From: RGIG8306 sp964566025
Lineage (GTDB): Bacteria; Bacillota; Clostridia; Lachnospirales; Lachnospiraceae
Direction of reading: 5' to 3'
Assembly: GCA_964566025.1 (NCBI GenBank)
Contig: CAZMHF010000005.1
Span: 14,051-78,050, forward strand
Length of the DNA stretch: 64,000 nucleotides
Within the stretch, counting starts at the first letter, position 1; each line of letters begins with the position of its first letter. Of the stretch, positions 52,707 through 61,378 are shown piece by piece. The position numbers were made by a program, and so were the translations under genes. The notes under the pieces are model-generated. The model was not told the origin of the DNA. It was given only the letters and a program-made list of their open reading frames with translations, and did no database searches.

Positions 52707-53876
52707 ATGCCACGCATCATTTATTTTGACCATGCAGCAACTACTCCCCTAAAACCTGCCGTGCTTGATGCCATGTTACCTTATTTCCATTCGTTCTTTG
52801 GAAATCCTTCAGGAATTTACTCGATTAGCACAAGCAATCACAAAGCCATGACACAGGCAAGGCATGAAGCCGCCTCTTTTTTCAATGCAAAAGATCATGA
52901 AATATATTTTAGTGCTAGTGCTACTGAATCGGATAATTGGGCATTAAAAGGGATTGCCGAAGCAAATCGACATAAAGGCAACCACATTATTACATCTTCG
53001 ATTGAGCATCACGCCATCCTTCACACTTGCCAATATCTCGAAACAGTTGGTTTCGAAGTAACCTACCTTCCTGTCGATGAATTCGGATGTATTTCCTTGG
53101 AGGAATTAGCATCTGCCATTCGCCCATCTACCATTTTAGTCAGCATTATGTTTGCCAACAATGAGATTGGAACGATTGAACCCATTAAAGAAATTGGTTT
53201 ATTGTGCCATGAACGGCATATTATTTTTCATACAGATGCTGTGCAAGCAATTTCACACTGCCCGATTGATGTGGAAGAATATCACATTGATTTATTAAGT
53301 GCAAGCGCCCATAAAATCGGCGGTCCAAAAGGCGTTGGATTGCTCTATATCCGCTCTGGGATAAAGATTTCTTCTCTTTTACATGGTGGCTCACAAGAGC
53401 GCCATCGCCGCGCTGGGACAGAGAATCTTGCTGGGATTATTGGCTTTGCAAAGGCACTTTCACTTATCGAATTTGGAAAACGCCAAGAAGAACTCGCTAT
53501 TCTTCGTGACTATTTATCTGAGCGAATTCTTCGCGAAATACCATTTTCAAGATTAAACGGAAGTACTACAAACCACCTCTCTGGAAATGTGAATATCTCG
53601 TTTCAGTTCATAGAAGGCGAATCCTTATTAATTATGTTAGATCAAAAAGGTATTTGTGCATCCAGTGGTTCTGCCTGTACATCTGGCTCGCTAGACCCTT
53701 CTCATGTACTGCTCGCTATTGGACGCTCGCACGATGAGGCACGCGGTTCACTTCGCTTAACAATAGGTGAAACTACCACCATAGAAGAGATTGATTTTGT
53801 CGTCGACGAATTAAAGCAAATCATCTCTAGACTTCGCTCTATGTCCCCAGCCTTTTGCCAGTCAATTAAAGAGTAA
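52707..53876 (+). CDS. Cysteine desulfurase (NifS/IscS type)
   Basis: A 389-residue PLP enzyme that takes sulfur from cysteine for Fe-S clusters or tRNA thiolation. The PLP lysine is in SASAHKIGGPKGVG (about 197-210), the catalytic Cys loop in SSGSACTSGS (about 318-327), and IYFDHAATTPLKP is the N-terminal signature. Start ATG 52707 lies 6 nt after GAGGAGG. No IscU or thiI gene is adjacent. It converges on the 801-residue gene with a 1-bp gap and no visible terminator between. Confidence 0.93.
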   Translation: MPRIIYFDHAATTPLKPAVLDAMLPYFHSFFGNPSGIYSISTSNHKAMTQARHEAASFFNAKDHEIYFSASATESDNWALKGIAEANRHKGNHIITSSIEHHAILHTCQYLETVGFEVTYLPVDEFGCISLEELASAIRPSTILVSIMFANNEIGTIEPIKEIGLLCHERHIIFHTDAVQAISHCPIDVEEYHIDLLSASAHKIGGPKGVGLLYIRSGIKISSLLHGGSQERHRRAGTENLAGIIGFAKALSLIEFGKRQEELAILRDYLSERILREIPFSRLNGSTTNHLSGNVNISFQFIEGESLLIMLDQKGICASSGSACTSGSLDPSHVLLAIGRSHDEARGSLRLTIGETTTIEEIDFVVDELKQIISRLRSMSPAFCQSIKE

Positions 53877-53877
53877 T

Positions 53878-56283
53878 TTATTTTTCTACAAAAAAGACAG
53901 AACCGTAGTGTTTAAAAAGGTCATTTGCTTGACTAATTGTCATAGTTGTGCGCTCATTAGTTTGAGGCTCAAAAATAGTTATATGACTTGTATCGTAACC
54001 TACCAAAAATACATATTCACCATTTTCTCCTACTGCTAAAACCACTCTTCGATCATTTATATATTTTAAAAGATAGTTGATGTCTGCTTTTTTTAATGCA
54101 AGGTAATTGCTTTGATCAAATTCCTCAAGTATTGTTTCATAATCTACGGCTGGCATTGACACACTAATTTCTCGCACACTTCTATCCCATATCAATTCAT
54201 TTTCAGAATACACAGCACCTCTCTCATGAAAAACGGCCGCTATTGCTTCTGTTAAATTATTTGTTTCCAATATAAAATGTCCTGAAGCATATGCACTAAA
54301 AAGTGTTTCTTCCCTCGCCTCTTTCCAATAGTCATTTTCGATTTCTAAAGACTTCTCATTGGTAACTTCAATTGAATGTGTTTTAGCTATGTTACTATCT
54401 AGTGGTGCGGTGTATACATTTATATATAGACAACTTTTTAAGTTAGGATCAAATACGCTATGTATTCCACTTGGTGGTTCGTTTTCTTCATTGTTTGTTA
54501 CAACAACCAAATCGACACTTACCTTCATCAAATCATGACGGTCTTCTTTTGCAATTCGATTTATAACAATTCCTTTGCTATCTACCTGCGCATCTAAAAT
54601 AAAATAGTCCGCTTTTTCATAACGAGATTTTTCCACACCTTCAAAATCCTCAATAATAATTGCATCAGCCATTTGTGCAATCTCATAATCGGCTACCATA
54701 AGTGAATTTTTCTCGCTTCCAGTCATATAGGCAATATCATCGCCAACATAACCTAGCATACTCGCATATCCATTCTCATTTATGATCATTTTTTGCTCTC
54801 TTTTTTCCATATCAAAAAGAAGGATGCTATTTGTTTTTCCTTTTTCTGGCCATGCTAGTAAATTTTCTTGCGCACTTTGACTATAGGCAAGCGAATCAAA
54901 TGCTTCTATTTGCGTGACTAACTCATTTGCCTTGAAATGATAGGAATATAATTTATCCGCTACATTAAAAAATAAAATACCTTCTTGATTTTGATAAAGC
55001 ACATCACCAACACCTTGATTCATTTTCTCAAAAAAAGTGTCCGTTTTAATCATAACTTTTTGCTCAACCGTTTCTTTTCTAATATTTCCTTCGTATAATG
55101 CAACTCCTTCTTGTCCACCTTGCTTTCCTTTTTGAAAACTACCATATACGAGAAAGCGAACGATTCCATCATCGTCTATATTAATCAATTTAATACGATT
55201 ATAATATGAATACTTTCGATATTTTTCGGATATATTGCTATCATAGACTTTAAAAAAAGAATGGTTTTCTTGATCGTATACCCATACATTATGATTCACA
55301 ACGAATGCAGTCCATTTCTTATCAGAAGAATGTTTTAGATCAATCTCTAATGGATTTTGTATCCCCAAATAAACTTGGTTATTCGCTATGGTACAGTTTG
55401 TCCCCGTGAAAATACGCTCCGTTGTTCTCTTGTAATTTTCTAAATAAATTTTTTCATTTCTAGTTCGAACGCAAATTGATTCCTCAACATGATAATAATT
55501 TTTCATATTATTCTCATCCGAAAGTTGTACTTGATATAAATACGATAATGTAATTTGTCTGTTTGTTATTTCTGTAAAACGGATACGTCTTTGATCAAGT
55601 AGAATTGGTTTTTGATTCCCCCAAACTATGGATTGCATAGTGGATTGATTCGTCACTGTAGCAAAGGAGTTGTTTGGCAAACTCTCATCTGGCGCAATGT
55701 ACTGGGCTATAAAGTTTTCGTTTTTATTGATAATAGATGTCGCAAATTTTAGAGCAAAGGCTTCTAAGTCTTTTGTCGTTTCCATCAATGAAATAATTTT
55801 CGCATCGTAATAAAGTTCCCCTATGGTCGTTTCTAAAACCACCTGTAGACGATAGGTCTCTTGTTTTTCGATTAAATTAGATAACTTAAGCGTATATTTA
55901 CTGTTCTCTTCTTCTCTTGCACTAATTTCGATTGATTCTTTTTGAATCAACTCTCCACTACTTAAATCTCTCACTTCAAAATACGCATTTGTAATTCCCA
56001 TTTTATTTTTGATAATCTCAAGATTCACTTCGTTTGTATCGTCTATCGGCAATATGAAATTATGTATTGCTGATGTTTTCCTTGGCTGAACACTGCCTAA
56101 TAAATGTTCCGTTTTCATGTCTGCATATTGAAAACAAATTTCTGGTAATGTATGCTGTGCCAAGCCTTCCTTTCCTTCGGATTCTTCGGAATATTTGAAT
56201 TGTTTTTGCACATACAAAAACAAGAGTATGACTGCCATAATAACAACAAACAAAATAAACCGCTTGATGGTTTTCTTTTTCAT
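53878..56283 (-). CDS. 801-residue unknown protein with N-terminal anchor and C39-like tail
   Basis: One TM helix near the N-terminus (about 8-25), then a long extracytoplasmic region rich in beta strands. No family is recognised for most of it. The last 110 residues (LALKKADINYLLKYIND, VVLAVGENGEYVFLVGYD, ITIFEPQTNERTTMT) resemble the second half of a C39-like papain fold, as found in peptidase or inhibitor domains, but I see no catalytic Cys or His pair. It is 16 bp after the large GT2 gene, so the two are probably one transcript. GGAGG lies near ATG 56283. Confidence 0.65.
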   Translation of the reverse strand: MKKKTIKRFILFVVIMAVILLFLYVQKQFKYSEESEGKEGLAQHTLPEICFQYADMKTEHLLGSVQPRKTSAIHNFILPIDDTNEVNLEIIKNKMGITNAYFEVRDLSSGELIQKESIEISAREEENSKYTLKLSNLIEKQETYRLQVVLETTIGELYYDAKIISLMETTKDLEAFALKFATSIINKNENFIAQYIAPDESLPNNSFATVTNQSTMQSIVWGNQKPILLDQRRIRFTEITNRQITLSYLYQVQLSDENNMKNYYHVEESICVRTRNEKIYLENYKRTTERIFTGTNCTIANNQVYLGIQNPLEIDLKHSSDKKWTAFVVNHNVWVYDQENHSFFKVYDSNISEKYRKYSYYNRIKLINIDDDGIVRFLVYGSFQKGKQGGQEGVALYEGNIRKETVEQKVMIKTDTFFEKMNQGVGDVLYQNQEGILFFNVADKLYSYHFKANELVTQIEAFDSLAYSQSAQENLLAWPEKGKTNSILLFDMEKREQKMIINENGYASMLGYVGDDIAYMTGSEKNSLMVADYEIAQMADAIIIEDFEGVEKSRYEKADYFILDAQVDSKGIVINRIAKEDRHDLMKVSVDLVVVTNNEENEPPSGIHSVFDPNLKSCLYINVYTAPLDSNIAKTHSIEVTNEKSLEIENDYWKEAREETLFSAYASGHFILETNNLTEAIAAVFHERGAVYSENELIWDRSVREISVSMPAVDYETILEEFDQSNYLALKKADINYLLKYINDRRVVLAVGENGEYVFLVGYDTSHITIFEPQTNERTTMTISQANDLFKHYGSVFFVEK

Positions 56284-56299
56284 GACAGTTTTCCTCCTC

Positions 56300-58066
56300 T
56301 CAAAGTTCCAATAAATCTTCTATGGTTATGGGAGCTGCACTTCGCATAGCATAATCATGCTGTGCAATGGTTAAATTGCGATTATAAAAAGGGTCGCCCT
56401 TTGCATAAAAATCACGCCAACGCGATTTCAGCGTTCGCACTTCTCCCCGAAAACGTTTCTTTTTTTCTGGCGTATCATCGTTACCTCTTGATTTTGACTC
56501 GCAATGGTATGCTATTGCATGTGGTTGATAAATAATCGAATACCCTTTATCACGCACCTTTAAACAAAAATCGACATCATTAAAAGCAACGGCTAAACCG
56601 TCATAAAAGCCTTCCACCTCATCAAAAACAGAGCGTTTCGTCAAGAAATACGCCGCCGTTACCGCACTTACCTCTCGTGGTAAGCTTGCCAAATCCATTC
56701 GTCCATTCTCATCTCTTGGTTCATCCAAAAATGCGTGTCCTGCTAGACCTCCAAGTCCAATAATGACGCCTGCATGTTGGATAGTATCGTCAGGGAAAAA
56801 TAATTTTGAGCCAACAATTCCTACGTCACTTTTCATGGCGTAATTTAATAGCTCTAACATACCATCTTCATCAATGAGTTCAATATCATTATTTAGCATC
56901 AACAAATACTCATTCGTTGCAAATTGTACTCCGTAATTACAAATCAATGAGTAGTTGAATTCTCTTTCCCAATACACGACTTTTATATTCGCATAGCGTT
57001 CTTCTAGTTGCTTATATAGCAAAAATGTTTCCTCTTCGGTACTATTATTTTCTACGATAATGATTTCTAATGATTCAAAATTGCACTGCTTTGCAAGTGA
57101 TTTGATGCATTTTTCCAAATCCTCTACATGGTCTTTATTCGGTATAACAACCGATATCGGCGGGTATGACTCTCTTTTATACGTAATCTTTAGACTTGTG
57201 TCAGTCAACCCTTTTGAGATAATGACCTCCTCATTTTTCGCTTCGAAATATCTTTTTAGAATTTGTGTTTCTTCTTCTATATCATAATAATCACACTCGT
57301 CACATTCGTGGTTTAGCATAAATGACATGTGCGAGATTTTCATCCCTTTGCGTGCGCAAGTTAATAAAAACTCGTGATGGGACATCGAAAAACACTCGCT
57401 TAGTTCTTCAACAGAAGTAACTTTCGCAATATACGACCTTGAAATATAATTTTGCACTTCTAGTAATGTTAGATTTAGCTTTGATTTAAAGGCAGGGCGA
57501 TCAAATGTTTTTGCTGGATAATTGATGTGATCGCTATCAAAATATAACACATGCGGATCGGTTACCTGCAAGCGTTCTGTCCATTGAAAAAGTGCATCTT
57601 GACACAAATAATCTCCACACTGTAAGCGCATAAAATAAGTTGTTCGATTTTCTTCGACTATAATCTCATCAACATCTGCAATTATCTCTATGTTTTTCTG
57701 GCTAAATTTCGTTTTTACCAAATCGATATTTTCTTTTGCCAAAATCAATAGTTTATAATGCGGATAAGTTTGTTTACTTAATGCCACAATGGATTCTTTC
57801 ATTAATTCTTCATGCTCTAAATTTGCTTCTAAAATCAACAAATACATCGGCTCTATTTGAAATTCCCTCTGTTTTTGTTTTCGCAATACTTTTCCGTTTA
57901 GTTTTCTATTTTCAAGCCATTCGCTATATTCAATAACTTCTTTATACTTCCGCTTTTTTAGTGTTCGATCTATGACTAACTCAAAAAAAGCTTTTTTCCC
58001 AAAGCGTTTTATGAATTGACGTGCTTTTTTTGCCCTTTTGATAATCATAACTTCTTCTTTGCTCAT
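56300..58066 (-). CDS. Large family 2 glycosyltransferase
   Basis: A 588-residue protein with an N-terminal region of about 320 residues that looks like a degenerate GT2-like domain (MYLLILEANLEHEELMKESI, FDSDHINYPA), then a complete GT2 domain (about 330-560): ISVVIPNKDHVEDLEKCI, IIIVENNSTEE, LLMLNNDIELI (the DxD-like NND), and AVAFNDVDFCLKVR. The C-terminal half resembles rhamnosyl- and galactofuranosyl-type transferases. No TM helix is obvious. It may glycosylate a surface polymer or the protein encoded next to it. ATG 58066 follows AAGGAG. Confidence 0.82.
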   Translation of the reverse strand: MSKEEVMIIKRAKKARQFIKRFGKKAFFELVIDRTLKKRKYKEVIEYSEWLENRKLNGKVLRKQKQREFQIEPMYLLILEANLEHEELMKESIVALSKQTYPHYKLLILAKENIDLVKTKFSQKNIEIIADVDEIIVEENRTTYFMRLQCGDYLCQDALFQWTERLQVTDPHVLYFDSDHINYPAKTFDRPAFKSKLNLTLLEVQNYISRSYIAKVTSVEELSECFSMSHHEFLLTCARKGMKISHMSFMLNHECDECDYYDIEEETQILKRYFEAKNEEVIISKGLTDTSLKITYKRESYPPISVVIPNKDHVEDLEKCIKSLAKQCNFESLEIIIVENNSTEEETFLLYKQLEERYANIKVVYWEREFNYSLICNYGVQFATNEYLLMLNNDIELIDEDGMLELLNYAMKSDVGIVGSKLFFPDDTIQHAGVIIGLGGLAGHAFLDEPRDENGRMDLASLPREVSAVTAAYFLTKRSVFDEVEGFYDGLAVAFNDVDFCLKVRDKGYSIIYQPHAIAYHCESKSRGNDDTPEKKKRFRGEVRTLKSRWRDFYAKGDPFYNRNLTIAQHDYAMRSAAPITIEDLLEL

Positions 58067-58107
58067 TTCGCTCTCCTTTTGCATATGCATAAAATGACCT
58101 TAAAGAG

Positions 58108-58136
58108 ATTATAGCTTTCAAAGTCACTTTTGGCAA
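58108..58136 (-). promoter_or_regulatory. Promoter of the GT2 and 801-residue gene pair
   Basis: Minus strand TTGCCA (58131-58136), 17 bp, TATAAT (58108-58113). Confidence 0.75.
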
Positions 58137-58147
58137 ATATTTTTTCG

Positions 58148-58177
58148 TTCGACATTTTGCGAAATAAATGGTATACT
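58148..58177 (+). promoter_or_regulatory. Promoter of the signal peptidase gene
   Basis: Plus strand TTCGAC (58148-58153), 18 bp, TATACT (58172-58177), divergent from the GT2 promoter. Confidence 0.6.
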
Positions 58178-58207
58178 ACCTACATCTATTTGCAAAGGAG
58201 TAATACC

Positions 58208-58879
58208 ATGGACAAGGAAATGATAGATATTGATAAAGATGCCGAGCTACAATCGACTGATTTGACGGATACCGATCCAATTGAACCATTAGTCGATACG
58301 AATGAAAGTTCTACCGAGGAGGAAGTCGAACTTCCTAAAACCAAAGAAAAATTTAATTGGATAAGAGAAATCGCAAGTTGGGTTTTCATTATATGTATCG
58401 CCTTTATTATTGCATTTTTCATTAACAACTTTATATTAATCAACGCTTATATCCCTAGTGGTTCGATGGAATCAACACTCCCTAGCGAAAGCCGATTATT
58501 TGGAAATCGTCTAGCCTATACATTTTCTGATGTTGAGCGTGGTGATATTATTATTTTTAAATTCCCAGACGATCGTTCCAAAAACTATATCAAGCGTGTG
58601 ATTGGACTTCCAGGTGATACGGTCAATATCGTTGATGGCCTTATTTATATCAACGACGCAACTGAGCCATTGCCTGAACCATATATTGACGAATCTGCTT
58701 TTGACTCCAATAGCTTTGGCCCTTATACGGTTCCAGAAGGAAAGTATTTTGTACTAGGTGATAACCGTATTGTTTCGAAGGATTCGAGATATTGGCTTAC
58801 AACAAACTTTGTGCCAGAAGAAGATATTTTAGCAAAAGCCGTTTTCTTATATTGGAAAGGATTCCACTTTGTAAAGTAA
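58208..58879 (+). CDS. lepB: Signal peptidase I
   Basis: A 223-residue membrane serine protease that removes signal peptides. An acidic cytosolic N-terminal region (about 1-48), a TM helix (about 58-80), then the catalytic Ser in YIPSGSMESTL (about 87-97) and Lys in NYIKRVIGLPGD (about 132-143); the C-terminal FVLGDNRIVSKDSRYW is the family box. ATG 58208 follows AAAGGAG; the frame extends further upstream without a site. Confidence 0.95.
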   Translation: MDKEMIDIDKDAELQSTDLTDTDPIEPLVDTNESSTEEEVELPKTKEKFNWIREIASWVFIICIAFIIAFFINNFILINAYIPSGSMESTLPSESRLFGNRLAYTFSDVERGDIIIFKFPDDRSKNYIKRVIGLPGDTVNIVDGLIYINDATEPLPEPYIDESAFDSNSFGPYTVPEGKYFVLGDNRIVSKDSRYWLTTNFVPEEDILAKAVFLYWKGFHFVK

Positions 58880-58884
58880 ATTTT

Positions 58885-58918
58885 AAAGGTCGACTCATAA
58901 ATGAGCCGACCTTTTTTT
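58885..58918 (+). terminator. Terminator of lepB, overlapping the DUF368 stop codon
   Basis: AAAGGTCG and CTCAT pair with ATGAG and CGACCTTT (58885-58914), then seven Ts. The T-run is the complement of the DUF368 gene's stop codon at 58917-58919. Confidence 0.85.
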
Positions 58919-59741
58919 ATTCTTCTACTTTCTTATACTTATCTTCAAGATGACTCATCCACAACCCAAGTCCAACGCCTATCACACAAGCGAGTGCACA
59001 GGTTATAACAATCATTGGATTCACCGACACACCTCTTGGTATAATCATCACCGTAGAGGCAATGACCACTCCCAAAATAAAGTGGAAAAATCCGCTATAT
59101 GCTTTTTGGAAAATGTAATTCACGATTTTTGATAAGGCAATGATTAGAACACCTGCTCCAATTAGTACAGGAATAATAACCGATATATCTAAGTTTTTTA
59201 TGCCGTCTGTCATCGGCTCATACATATTCAAATACACCAAGAAATTTGATGGGCTAAGACCTGGCACAATCATTCCTAATCCAAAAATCGCACCTGCCAT
59301 CATCCATGTACCAAAATTAAGTGGCAATGCACCCTTGATAATATTATCTGCTTGAAATAAAAATAGTAATGCAAAGATTAATACAATAAACATCTCAATC
59401 AGATGTGCCTTTTTGCGTCCCTTTTTCCCTGCTTCCTTATACAAAGATGGAAATACACCACCGATGCAACCTACAAAAAACCAGCAAAGCTGTGTCTCAG
59501 CAGTTTTCAAAAAAAAGCTTAGCACAAAGGAAAGAAGAAAGATCCCTGTCACACCTCCGATGCCGACTGGCAAGAAGAATAGAAAATTTTCTTTGAAATT
59601 CTTTGTGATGTTGGCGATAAATCCAATCATTCTTTCATAAATTCCAAATACGGCTGCTAATGCGCCACCACTTACGCCTGGCAATATCGCTCCAGTTCCA
59701 ATAAACATCCCTTTTACAAATCGAAATATCCAATCAATCAT
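58917..59741 (-). CDS. DUF368 family polyprenyl-phosphate transporter (PopT-like)
   Basis: A 274-residue polytopic protein with about eight TM helices and the family signatures GAILPGVSGGALAAVFGIYE (about 18-37) and MIVPGLSPSNFLVYLNMYE (about 156-174). DUF368 proteins have been linked to recycling undecaprenyl phosphate across the membrane (PopT), which fits a cell-wall role here. A promoter of its own lies in the end of the MATE gene. Confidence 0.87.
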   Translation of the reverse strand: MIDWIFRFVKGMFIGTGAILPGVSGGALAAVFGIYERMIGFIANITKNFKENFLFFLPVGIGGVTGIFLLSFVLSFFLKTAETQLCWFFVGCIGGVFPSLYKEAGKKGRKKAHLIEMFIVLIFALLFLFQADNIIKGALPLNFGTWMMAGAIFGLGMIVPGLSPSNFLVYLNMYEPMTDGIKNLDISVIIPVLIGAGVLIIALSKIVNYIFQKAYSGFFHFILGVVIASTVMIIPRGVSVNPMIVITCALACVIGVGLGLWMSHLEDKYKKVEE

Positions 59742-59780
59742 GCTACTTGTTTCCTTTTCCTTTTAAGAAGTATGTTTATT

Positions 59781-59809
59781 ATTATAGGTGGTTTATGCAC
59801 TTTGGTCAA
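59781..59809 (-). promoter_or_regulatory. Promoter of the DUF368 gene inside the MATE gene end
   Basis: Minus strand TTGACC (59804-59809), 17 bp, TATAAT (59781-59786); the -35 lies in the last codons of the MATE coding sequence. Confidence 0.7.
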
Positions 59810-61178
59810 GTTTTCGATATTTTCGCATAACAACCATATAGCGCCAAAAATTGACCGCTCCCGTAATAAACCAAGTCGCACCTGTTGTAATCCAAATTCC
59901 CCATACACCAATAAATGGTATCATGGTTAATGGCTTTGAAAGGAAAACACGACATCCTAATTCGGTCGTTCCGTTGATTAGGGCAAATGCATTGTCACCC
60001 ATACCATTTAAGACACCGCGCGTAATATAAATCAACCCTAACATAACATACAGGCAACTTGTGATTTTGAAAGCTCTCTCACCAAATGAAATAACTTCTC
60101 CATCTGTCACAAATATGCCGATAATTTCTTTTCCAAAAACCTGTCCTACAACAAGCATTATCGCCGAAAAGACCACAACCGTAAAAAATCCGACCGTAAA
60201 ACCTTTTTTCACACGAGTGATTTTTCCTGCGCCTAAATTTTGTCCCGTATACGTAGCTAGGGCAGTTGACAAAGAGGCAAATGGTTGTTGTACCAATTGT
60301 TCAATTTTCATAAGTGCTGTATTTGCCGTTCCAACAATTGGTCCAAATCCATTTACTACGCGTTGCAAAACGATACATGAAACGGCAATCATTGAGCTTT
60401 GGAATGCAATAGGAATGCCTACACGAATGGAGCGTGAAATAATACGCTTATTAGGTTTTCGAAGCTCTTTTCCGATTTTAAAATAAGGATTTGTCAGTAA
60501 TGCATATATAATCGCACCAATTGCAGAGCATGCTTGTGCAATAACCGTTGCATAAGCGACACCCTCTACGCCCATGTTAAATTGGATAACAAAAAGCAAG
60601 TCCAAACCAATGTTCATAATGCTTGCCATTACAAGAAAATATAGTGGTGTTTTCGAATCCCCCAAGGCACGAAGCAATGCCGAAATCGTATTATAGCCAA
60701 TCACTGCCAAACTACAACCACAAGTAATTCGCATATAGCGAATGGAATCTTCTATATAAACAGCTGGCGTATTCATCATTTGTAAAATGGGTTTTGCAAA
60801 TACGGCACCAATCACGCTCATAATAATGCCAATTGTACCAACAACATATATGCTATTCGCAATTGTTCGTTTCACATCTTCTTCGTTATTGGCACCAAAA
60901 AATTGCGCCGTCACAATGCCAATACCTGTCGAAACGCCCATGCTAACCGAAAAAAACAAAAAGTTAAGAGAGCCTGTTGCACCTACTGCACCCAAGGCAT
61001 CTGCTGAAACATACCGTCCGACAATTACGCAATCGACCATATTGTAAAGTTGTTGAAACAAATTCCCGATTAACATCGGGAAGGCGAACCACAAAATCAA
61101 TTTTGTTGGATTGCCTTGTGTCATATTGACTACTTTGCTTTTCTTAATTTCTTTCATTCTATCTTTCACCATTACCAT
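59793..61178 (-). CDS. MATE family efflux transporter
   Basis: A 461-residue protein with 12 predicted TM helices in two six-helix halves; MATE marks are NMTQGNPTKLILWFAFPMLIGNLFQQLYNMVD (N-terminal core FAFPMLIGNLFQQLYN) and the repeat in the second half (AFQSSMIAVSCIVLQRVVNGFG, core IAFQSSMIAV). It exports drugs or metabolites using Na+ or H+. The start is uncertain: ATG 61178 is weakly supported; a GGTGA site favours ATG 61157. Confidence 0.92.
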   Translation of the reverse strand: MVMVKDRMKEIKKSKVVNMTQGNPTKLILWFAFPMLIGNLFQQLYNMVDCVIVGRYVSADALGAVGATGSLNFLFFSVSMGVSTGIGIVTAQFFGANNEEDVKRTIANSIYVVGTIGIIMSVIGAVFAKPILQMMNTPAVYIEDSIRYMRITCGCSLAVIGYNTISALLRALGDSKTPLYFLVMASIMNIGLDLLFVIQFNMGVEGVAYATVIAQACSAIGAIIYALLTNPYFKIGKELRKPNKRIISRSIRVGIPIAFQSSMIAVSCIVLQRVVNGFGPIVGTANTALMKIEQLVQQPFASLSTALATYTGQNLGAGKITRVKKGFTVGFFTVVVFSAIMLVVGQVFGKEIIGIFVTDGEVISFGERAFKITSCLYVMLGLIYITRGVLNGMGDNAFALINGTTELGCRVFLSKPLTMIPFIGVWGIWITTGATWFITGAVNFWRYMVVMRKYRKLDQSA

Positions 61179-61204
61179 TCTTTCATAATTAATGTTCTAC
61201 GGAT

Positions 61205-61233
61205 GTTATACGCCTATTTCTTTTATAAAACAA
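61205..61233 (-). promoter_or_regulatory. Promoter of the MATE gene
   Basis: Minus strand TTGTTT (61228-61233), 17 bp, TATAAC (61205-61210), about 25 bp before ATG 61178. Confidence 0.65.
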
Positions 61234-61247
61234 TGTTAAAAAACATA

Positions 61248-61280
61248 CAAAAAGATGCACAAAATCGCATATTTTTGTGC
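61248..61280 (-). terminator. Terminator of the rsmH transcript
   Basis: Minus strand: GCACAAAA/TTTTGTGC (61257-61264 with 61273-61280), then ATCTTTTTG. It lies about 100 bp past the rsmH stop; the intervening 61281-61378 stretch has no gene. The symmetry could also act on the plus strand. Confidence 0.7.
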
Positions 61281-61378
61281 GTTTTTGTACATCCTCATGT
61301 TCAAATATTATAAGTAATCTTTTTTCTAAAACCGACTGTGTCTATTTTTACGAATAGAACTCATGCATTTTCTAAACC

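Noticed and set aside
60061..60486. 141-codon plus-strand frame
   Set aside because: Antisense to the MATE gene, without ribosome site or recognisable domain.
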